DNA from: Haliscomenobacter sp.
GTDB lineage: Bacteria > Bacteroidota > Bacteroidia > Chitinophagales > Saprospiraceae
Assembly: GCA_016713275.1 (NCBI GenBank)
Contig: JADJPL010000004.1
Span: 434,001 to 498,000 of the forward strand
DNA length: 64,000 nucleotides
Reading direction: 5' to 3'
Numbering within the stretch: position 1 is the stretch's first letter; each line of letters starts with the position of its first letter. Shown here one piece after another: positions 54,705 to 61,403 of this stretch. Made by a program: the position numbers and the translations under genes. The notes beneath the pieces are model-generated. The model saw only the letters and a program-made list of their open reading frames with translations, searched no databases and was not told where the DNA came from.

Positions 54705-54812
54705 AAAAAATTGGCGGGAATTGGCACCTTTGATCCGCATCGCGAAAGCAGAACCGGTTGCCAGGGGTTCAAAGAGCCCGATCTCTCCCCCCTTCGGTAT
54801 AAAATCACACCT
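54705..54812 (-). promoter_or_regulatory. SAM-I (S-box) riboswitch upstream of the sulfhydrylase gene
   Basis: On the minus strand the leader reads GGGGGGAGAGATCGGGCTC, TTTGAACCCCTGGCAACC and AAAGGTGCCAATTCCCGCC, matching the SAM-I core order GAnGAAACCnnGCAACC ... AAGGTGCnAAnTCC. The complement lies at 54713-54800. The core lies about 240 nt upstream of the start codon, leaving room for an expression platform. Binding of SAM would shut off methionine synthesis when SAM is plentiful. Helix P1 limits are approximate. Confidence 0.8.
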
Positions 54813-55167
54813 GAATAGAAGTGATTGCGAATACAAATCTAGGCCGTTTTGTGAAAAAAGCAAACCATACCGAACAGCCTAATCTTAAATTCCTACCAAA
54901 CTAATAGGAAATCATAAAAATGAAGAAGGCATGTATATGCGAATTATTATTTTAAATTTTAAAAAATAGAAAAATTCAAAATAAAAAACTACTATTTTAA
55001 AAAACACAGACCAACTAACCCATTTTTCCAGAGTCTCTTTTCGGCAAAACCCAGTTCCTAAAATTATGTTAAAATTTTTCCCGCTCTTCTTGGCCTCCTT
55101 TTCACCCGCTTTGTTTTGAATTCTTCTGAAAACCGCTAATTTCCCTTTTCTAAACCAGCGCTTTTCT

Positions 55168-55584
55168 ATGAAAATTCGAATTGAACGGCAAGACGACGCA
55201 TTCCACCTCAGAGCCTTCAACGAAGGAGGCAATTTTACCGACATCGACGCCAGCCCCGACATTGGAGGCAATAACAAAGGCATGCGCCCCATGGAATTGC
55301 TGCTCTCCAGCCTGGGTACCTGCAGTTCCATCGACGTGATCCACATCCTGCGCAAACAACGCCAACCCCTGGAAGACCTCCGGGTAGACATCGACGCCGA
55401 ACGGGAAAAAGACAAACAACCCGCCCTTTTCACCACCATCCACGTCACGTTCACCCTAACCGGCAACCTCGACCCCGAAAAAGTGGAACGCGCCGTCAAC
55501 CTGTCCATGGAGAAATACTGCTCCGTCTCCCGAATCGTCGAGAAAACCGCGAAAATTACCTGGGAGTGGAAGGTTGCGAAGTAA
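55168..55584 (+). CDS. OsmC/Ohr family protein
   Basis: A 138-residue OsmC-like peroxiredoxin-type protein. It starts MKIRIERQDDAFHLRAFNEG, has MRPMELLLSSLGTCSSIDVI with the first cysteine and HILRKQRQPLEDLRVDIDAE, and ends with LSMEKYCSVSRIVEKTAKI containing the second cysteine, the resolving pair. Members reduce organic hydroperoxides with thiols. It stands between the methionine genes on opposite strands; shared sulfur metabolism is suggestive, not shown. Confidence 0.88.
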   Translation: MKIRIERQDDAFHLRAFNEGGNFTDIDASPDIGGNNKGMRPMELLLSSLGTCSSIDVIHILRKQRQPLEDLRVDIDAEREKDKQPALFTTIHVTFTLTGNLDPEKVERAVNLSMEKYCSVSRIVEKTAKITWEWKVAK

Positions 55585-55665
55585 CGAAGTTGCGAGGTTG
55601 CGAGGTTGCGAGGTTGCGAGGTTGCGAGGTTGCGAAGTTGCGAGGTTGCGAGTTGCGATGTAACG
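55570..55665 (+). repeat. 8-bp tandem repeat GAGGTTGC
   Basis: About nine imperfect copies of GAGGTTGC or GAAGTTGC begin inside the last codons of osmC (GTTGCGAAGTAA) and continue to GAGGTAA. Single-base variants break the period near the end. Confidence 0.85.
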
Positions 55666-55761
55666 AGGTAATTTTCAGGTAGAGACGCAAGGTCTTTCGT
55701 CTGGTCAGGGGACCGGACCAAAGGGATCGAACCACTAACCACAAACGCCTAACATCCAGCC

Positions 55762-56934
55762 ATGTCCGAACATTTCGAAACCAACGCCATCCGGGGGCAG
55801 ATGGAGCGCACCGGGTACAACGAGCACAGCGCCCCGGTATTTATGAGTTCCAGTTTCACGTTTGAGTCGGCGGAACGCATGGCGGCGGCTTTTGCGGGAG
55901 AGGAGGAGGGACTGATTTATTCAAGGTATAACAACCCCAATACCGACGAGTTGGTAGCCAAGGTTTGCGCCCTGGAAGGAGCGGAAGATGGCGTAGCCAC
56001 CGCTTCTGGTATGGCAGCGGTTTTCTCCAGCATGGCGGCGCATTTAAAAGCGGGGGACCACGTATTGGCGTCCCGGGCAGTTTTTGGCTCTACCCATCAG
56101 ATCCTGACCCAGTTGCTGCCGCGCTGGGGCATTACGCATACCTACGTTGCTCCGGAGGACATCGATACCTGGGAGCGCCATATTCAGCCCAATACGCGGA
56201 TGCTGGTCCTGGAGTCGCCATCCAACCCCGGACTGACGCTGATCGACCTGGAAAAGGCAGCAGCGCTTTCCCGCAAACATGGGCTTATTTTCAATATCGA
56301 CAACTGTTTTGCGACGCCTTACCTCCAACGGCCGCTCGACTGGGGGGCCGATCTGGTCGTGCACTCCGCCACCAAATGGATGGACGGACAAGGAAGGGCG
56401 CTTGCGGGACTGATCGTGGGATCAAAGGAGTTGATCGAACCGGTCCGCTTCTTTACCCGCCATACCGGCCCGGCACTTTCGCCGTTCAACGCCTGGCTGC
56501 TCAGTAAAAGCCTGGAAACCCTTGCTGTGCGTATGGACCGCCATTGCCTGAATGCGCTGGAACTCGCCCGGCGCCTGGAGCAGCAACCCGGCATTCAAAA
56601 AACCCTCTACCCCTTCCTTCCTTCGCATCCGCAATACGAACTGGCCCAAAAACAGATGCGCCAGGGCGGAGGCATCGTAACCATCGAAGTGGAAGGGGGC
56701 ATCGAACGGGGCCGGAAATTCCTGAATGCGCTGCAAATGTGCTCCCGGTCTGCTAACCTGGGAGATACCCGGACCATCGTCACCCACCCGGCCTCGACGA
56801 CCCACTCCAAACTAACGGAAACCGAACGCCTGGCCTCTGGCATCACCCCCGGGCTCATCCGAATATCCGTAGGGCTGGAGCATGTGGACGATATTTGGTC
56901 AGACCTCCAGCAAGCCTTGCTCCTGAGCCAATAA
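55762..56934 (+). CDS. MetZ-like O-succinyl/acylhomoserine sulfhydrylase (Cys/Met PLP family)
   Basis: A 390-residue PLP enzyme of the cystathionine gamma-synthase family. SAPVFMSSSFTFESAERMAA, IYSRYNNPNTDELVAKVCAL, GVATASGMAAVFSSMAAHLK, the PLP-binding aspartate in IDNCFATPYLQRPLDWGAD and lysine in HSATKWMDGQGRALAG are in place. The overall pattern is closest to MetZ; together with metX it could use O-acetylhomoserine. A second, paralogous PLP enzyme (metY) lies 1.3 kb away in the other direction. Its 3' end overlaps the convergent EamA gene by 36 bp. Confidence 0.88.
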   Translation: MSEHFETNAIRGQMERTGYNEHSAPVFMSSSFTFESAERMAAAFAGEEEGLIYSRYNNPNTDELVAKVCALEGAEDGVATASGMAAVFSSMAAHLKAGDHVLASRAVFGSTHQILTQLLPRWGITHTYVAPEDIDTWERHIQPNTRMLVLESPSNPGLTLIDLEKAAALSRKHGLIFNIDNCFATPYLQRPLDWGADLVVHSATKWMDGQGRALAGLIVGSKELIEPVRFFTRHTGPALSPFNAWLLSKSLETLAVRMDRHCLNALELARRLEQQPGIQKTLYPFLPSHPQYELAQKQMRQGGGIVTIEVEGGIERGRKFLNALQMCSRSANLGDTRTIVTHPASTTHSKLTETERLASGITPGLIRISVGLEHVDDIWSDLQQALLLSQ

Positions 56935-57789
56935 CCGCCGCTGAAGGTATTTTTTTCGCTCCTGGATCAACGTGCGGATAATCAGCATCCCGACAATGAG
57001 CAACCCGCCGGCCACGGCCGTGCCCGCAGGTTTTTCCCCATATCCGATCAATACCCAAACCGGGTTGAGCACCGGCTCCAGCATGGCGATGAGCGAGCTT
57101 TCAAACGCCGGAACCCGCTTGAGGCCATAGGTAAACAACACATACCCCAGGCCCAGCTGCACCAGCCCCAGAAAAGCCAGCATGCCCCACTCGGGAAGCG
57201 TAGGCGCAGATCCCTGCACAACCGCAGGAAAAAAGAACACCGCTACCAGCATATTCCCCTGAAAAATAGCCGCTTCGTGCCGGTCGGGAGGGTTAAATCG
57301 CTGCGCCAGCATCAGGGCCGCGAGAAATACACCAGAAGCCAGCGCAAGGACATTCCCGCGCATATCGCCAACCTGCAGATCGCCCATGAAAAACAACCCC
57401 ATCCCCAGGAAGCAAACGATTACGGTCAGGATATTGATCCGTTCCAGCTTGAACCGGAATAACACCGGTTCCAGCAGGATCAGATAAATCGGAGCGGTGT
57501 ACTGGAGAAAAATGGCGTTGGCCGCCGTGGTAATCTTGGTGGAAATGACAAAGCAAATGACCAGCCCGCAATAAAAGACCGACACCAGGAAAATATTCCA
57601 CGACCACTGAAATACCCGCTTTCGGAACCAAATCCCGAACAACGCGGCCGAGAACAACGCCCTTAAGCTAAGAATGGCGTATGGAGACAGGGAAATCAGT
57701 TTGATAAACAAGCCCCCGGTGCTCCACAGCAACGCGGCAAAGCACACGGCGATCAACCCTTTTTGGTGGCCGGTCAGTTTTGCAAACAT
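56899..57789 (-). CDS. EamA-family (DMT) transporter
   Basis: A 296-residue inner-membrane protein of the drug/metabolite transporter superfamily, with ten hydrophobic segments in two EamA repeats. Segments include GLIAVCFAALLWSTGGLFIK, SLRALFSAALFGIWF, FLQYTAPIYLILLEPVLFRF, and the second-half LFTYGLKRVPAFESSLIAML and LEPVLNPVWVLIGYGEKPAG. Likely an exporter of amino acids or metabolites. It lies 20 bp downstream of the glycogen phosphorylase gene, likely co-transcribed, and its last 36 bp overlap the metZ-like gene. Confidence 0.88.
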   Translation of the reverse strand: MFAKLTGHQKGLIAVCFAALLWSTGGLFIKLISLSPYAILSLRALFSAALFGIWFRKRVFQWSWNIFLVSVFYCGLVICFVISTKITTAANAIFLQYTAPIYLILLEPVLFRFKLERINILTVIVCFLGMGLFFMGDLQVGDMRGNVLALASGVFLAALMLAQRFNPPDRHEAAIFQGNMLVAVFFFPAVVQGSAPTLPEWGMLAFLGLVQLGLGYVLFTYGLKRVPAFESSLIAMLEPVLNPVWVLIGYGEKPAGTAVAGGLLIVGMLIIRTLIQERKKYLQRRLLAQEQGLLEV

Positions 57790-57809
57790 GGGCGGATGTT
57801 ATTTTTCAA

Positions 57810-60371
57810 TTACACCCACTTCACGAGGCACAAGTCCTGTTTATGCGGCATCAACTCGTGTTTCGGATACAGGCGGAATCCATATTCGTACACCCCGGAG
57901 ATCTGGGGAAGGATTTCTCCGGAAAAGGTTACGTAATGGTCGTTCATATCCACGACTTTGAGCTCGCGGTGGAACCGGAGGTCCAGCTCGGTTTCCGAGA
58001 TGCGTTTGAAGAAAACGGCTTCCAGGCCCAATTGGCGGGGCGGAATGCCGTTGTGCGCCACTTTGATCCGCACTTTAAACGATTCGCCGAAGTTCAGGGA
58101 GTAATTATCGGTATCGAACACTTCTTTTTCCACGGCGTGCACGCCGTCCCACCGTTCTCTGGAAAGCGCTTTCCAGACGGCAATTTCCTTGGCGCCCCCA
58201 AAACTGTCTTTCTGAAGGGCCGCCGAGCGTTTATGGAGCCGGGCGTAATAATGTTCCCGGTAATCATCGAGCATGCGTTTCATGGTGAAGCGCGGCCCGA
58301 CTTTGGAGATGGTGTTGCGGATGAGTTGGATCCATCGGGGCGAATAGCCCACATCGCCTGCTTCGAAATACATGGGGACGATCTCCGTTTCCAGGAGGTT
58401 GTAAATCGTCTCTGCGTCCAGTTCGTCCTGGAGGGCCGAGTCGGAATACGAAGCTTCCAAAGGCAGCGCCCAGCCGGCATCGGCCAGATAGCCTTCGGCC
58501 CACCATCCGTCCAGCACGCTGAGGTTAAGCACCCCATTGAGGGCCGCTTTCATTCCGCTGGTGCCGGAGGCTTCCTTTGGCCGGGTAGGGGTGTTGAGCC
58601 AAATATCGACGCCCTGGACCAGCAGTTTGGCGAGTTCCATATTATACCCTTCCAGGAAAATGATCTTTCCGACAAACTCCGGCATCCGCGAGATGTGGAT
58701 GATTTCCCGGATCAGGGCCTGCCCCGGGTGATCGGCCGGGTGCGCTTTCCCGGCGTAAAGAACGATCACCGGGCGGTTGGCAATGCTCAATACCTCTTTC
58801 AGCCGTTCCAGGTTATTGAACAACAGGTGGGCCCGCTTGTAGGTGGCAAAGCGGCGAGCAAACCCGATCACCAGCGCATCGTGGCGGATTTTTTCCACCG
58901 TATCGAAAATGGCGGAAGGCTTATCCCCCCGCTTGGTCATATCCTGACGAAGTTTATTCCGGACGTAATCCAGCAGGCGCTTCTTGAGTTGCTGGCGGAC
59001 CGTCCGAATCTCGTTGTCGGGAATGGCCTTGACCCCTTCCCACCTGGTCAGATTGGACTGATCCTGAATAAACTCCCGGCCCAAATGACGGATAAAAAGC
59101 GTATGCCAATCGTGGGCGATCCACGTGGGGTAATGCACGCCGTTGGTCACGTAACCAATATGCAGTTCCTGGTAGTTGTACCCGGGATAAAGCACTTTGA
59201 ACATTTGCTGAGACACTTTTCCGTGCAGGCGGCTCACTCCATTCACTTCCTGACAAAGGCGAATCGCCATATGGCTCATCGAAAACAACTCGTGCCCGTC
59301 GTAGGGATTGATCTTTCCCAGCGCCAGGAAGGTATCCCAACCTATACCCAAATGCGCAATGTAGGCTGAAAGGTAGGTTCTCAGCAAATCGTCAGAAAAG
59401 TAGTCGTGGCCGGCAGGCACCGGCGTATGGGTGGTAAACAGGGAAGAAGCGCGTACCAGTTCTAATGCGATGGGATAGCTTTGCCCCTTCTGGTGCATGA
59501 ATTGCCGCAGCCGCTCCAGACCCATGAACGCGGCATGCCCTTCATTGCAGTGGAAGATTTCCGGTTCTTCCCCCAGCGCGGCCAGCAAGCGAATTCCTCC
59601 GATTCCCAGCACCATTTCCTGCTTTAACCGGTGCTCGGTATCTCCGCCGTACAATTGATGCGTGAGCATTCGATCCTCCCAGGAATTGTCCGGAATATCA
59701 GTATCCAGCAAATATAAAGGAATGCGCCCAACCGGAAGCATCCAGGCTTTGGCATAAACCGTCCGCCCTGGGAAGTCAATACCGATCTTTAACCACTCTC
59801 CGGATTTATCCCGGACAGGAGTCATGGGAAGTTTGGTGTATTCCTGGGGAGGGAAGTTGTTGATCTGATCGCCGTGCAGGGAAATGGTTTGCTGAAAATA
59901 CCCGTACCGGTACAAAAGGCCAATCCCCATCAAATCGATATTGCAATCGCTGGCCTCTTTCAGGTAATCCCCTGCCAGCACGCCCAAACCGCCCGAATAG
60001 ATCCGGACCGAAGAATGCAACCCAAACTCCATGCTGAAATACGCTACCTTAGGACCGGAAGCTTTGGATTTGGCATCCAAATAGTCTTGAAACAGCCTGA
60101 CTACCTGAGCCAGTTTATCCAAATAGGACGGGTCTGCAAGCAACTGCCGGGCCCGCTCCACAGGAAGCTGGTCGATGATGGCAATAGGGTTGAAATGATA
60201 GGCTTCCCACTTTTCCGGGTCTACTTCCATAAGCAACTCCGTCGCGTCCCTGTTCCAGGACCACCATAGGTTATGCGCTAAATCCTGCAGCGGAGCCAGC
60301 TGTTCGGGTAACTTGGACTCAATGAAAATTCGCTTTAACTTAATCGAGCTATCCTGAATCTGATCTACCAT
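57810..60371 (-). CDS. glgP: Glycogen/alpha-glucan phosphorylase (GT35)
   Basis: An 853-residue alpha-glucan phosphorylase releasing glucose-1-phosphate from glycogen. The N-terminal 100 residues (LQDLAHNLWWSWNRDATELL) are the DUF3417 segment of bacterial GlgP. AYFSMEFGLHSSVRIYSGGL follows, then FHCNEGHAAFMGLERLR and TTHTPVPAGHDYF (active-site His). The PLP lysine is in EASGTSGMKAALNGVLNLSV near residue 610. Intact over its full length. The 600-bp upstream region is AT-rich and likely holds its promoter. Confidence 0.95.
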   Translation of the reverse strand: MVDQIQDSSIKLKRIFIESKLPEQLAPLQDLAHNLWWSWNRDATELLMEVDPEKWEAYHFNPIAIIDQLPVERARQLLADPSYLDKLAQVVRLFQDYLDAKSKASGPKVAYFSMEFGLHSSVRIYSGGLGVLAGDYLKEASDCNIDLMGIGLLYRYGYFQQTISLHGDQINNFPPQEYTKLPMTPVRDKSGEWLKIGIDFPGRTVYAKAWMLPVGRIPLYLLDTDIPDNSWEDRMLTHQLYGGDTEHRLKQEMVLGIGGIRLLAALGEEPEIFHCNEGHAAFMGLERLRQFMHQKGQSYPIALELVRASSLFTTHTPVPAGHDYFSDDLLRTYLSAYIAHLGIGWDTFLALGKINPYDGHELFSMSHMAIRLCQEVNGVSRLHGKVSQQMFKVLYPGYNYQELHIGYVTNGVHYPTWIAHDWHTLFIRHLGREFIQDQSNLTRWEGVKAIPDNEIRTVRQQLKKRLLDYVRNKLRQDMTKRGDKPSAIFDTVEKIRHDALVIGFARRFATYKRAHLLFNNLERLKEVLSIANRPVIVLYAGKAHPADHPGQALIREIIHISRMPEFVGKIIFLEGYNMELAKLLVQGVDIWLNTPTRPKEASGTSGMKAALNGVLNLSVLDGWWAEGYLADAGWALPLEASYSDSALQDELDAETIYNLLETEIVPMYFEAGDVGYSPRWIQLIRNTISKVGPRFTMKRMLDDYREHYYARLHKRSAALQKDSFGGAKEIAVWKALSRERWDGVHAVEKEVFDTDNYSLNFGESFKVRIKVAHNGIPPRQLGLEAVFFKRISETELDLRFHRELKVVDMNDHYVTFSGEILPQISGVYEYGFRLYPKHELMPHKQDLCLVKWV

Positions 60372-60972
60372 GATCGTATCGTTTTCTTTTTCAAATGGCG
60401 ATTAAAAGTAAAATTGTAATTTTTACACTAAGGTAGGAATTTTTCCTTTTTCCCCTTCTACCCTACTGTACTTCCTTCTTTGCGAAGCGGCTATTTTCTT
60501 TGCCAAATCGGCCAAAAAAAACTAACAACCAAGTCGTTAGGTCAAGGAAAAATAGTAGCCCCTCCAAGCAAAAGAAAAACCTCCCGGAGAAGGCGTTTAG
60601 TTGCCTCCAAATCTTTTCGGCCGGCAAAAAGCAAAAAAAAGAAATCAAATACCCTTTTTTTTATCAAAACAACCGTTCGTCCTAAAAAAACCGCCTTTTA
60701 CCTATTGCTTTAAATAAATAATTATTCCAACTTTGTTCTGGAAAGCGGCCTCATCCCAAAGACCAAGCGTCCGGGAAGCAATTCGTTGCACGCCCGCCTG
60801 CTTAAGCACACCACTCTGATTGCCGAAAAGCAACCCAAGAACAGGACGAGCCTGAATGGAATGGGGTTCGGAAAACCAAAGAGAAGACGTGTGAACGCCG
60901 ATTAATAAGCCAGCAAGTATCCGTAAGACCCATGAACCGGCAACCCGGCCTGTATCGGTTTGCCATAAAACA
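60372..60972. other. Intergenic region between glgP and a small secreted-protein gene
   Basis: Divergent spacer. The first 350 bp are very A/T-rich with long A and T runs and no plausible gene; the minus-strand leader TACTTTTAATCGCC near 60405 may belong to the glgP promoter. The part from 60720 to 60970 is more mixed; I see no recognisable coding remnant there. Confidence 0.4.
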
Positions 60973-61395
60973 ATGAAAAGGAGAACTGCACTGCTTTTGC
61001 TCAGCATGATGGTATTTGGGGCGTCCGATGCATTCGGGCAATTTCTCCAGATTGAATTGATGAATGGACCGAATCTTTGCTGCGGCTATAAGGATGCCAA
61101 CCAAGCCTGTATCCATATAAAAAGCGCACCCCCACTGACGGTGTCTCCAACTACCGCTTTAGTTTACACTTGGCACGCCAAACACGAAAACGGGCTCAAG
61201 ACTTGGCACACTACCCTTCCGATGCGCTGGGTCCCCCTTCCGTGGGATGGACCTTACGAAGTATGGGTGGTTATGCAATACGTCGACACCCGCACCCGCT
61301 ATGCGTTTGCCGCGTTCAAGTCCAATGCCGTTATGGTCCAGGCCCACAATTGCCCCACCCCCAATTCAGACCCCGGCAAGGAAGTGGGCGGCTGA
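60973..61395 (+). CDS. Small secreted protein, function unknown
   Basis: A 140-residue protein with a signal peptide (MKRRTALLLLSMMVFGASDA, cleavage near FGQ). The mature part is short and rich in aromatic residues (YTWHAKHENGLKTWHTTLPM, WDGPYEVWVVMQYVDTRTRY) with three cysteines, two adjacent (NLCCGYKDANQ). I do not recognise a family. The stop codon is 8 bp from that of the convergent surface-protein gene. Confidence 0.6.
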   Translation: MKRRTALLLLSMMVFGASDAFGQFLQIELMNGPNLCCGYKDANQACIHIKSAPPLTVSPTTALVYTWHAKHENGLKTWHTTLPMRWVPLPWDGPYEVWVVMQYVDTRTRYAFAAFKSNAVMVQAHNCPTPNSDPGKEVGG

Positions 61396-61403
61396 TTTGC
61401 GAG

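Noticed and set aside
57780..59369. 529-codon plus-strand frame across glgP
   Set aside because: Antisense shadow; glgP is intact with all catalytic motifs.
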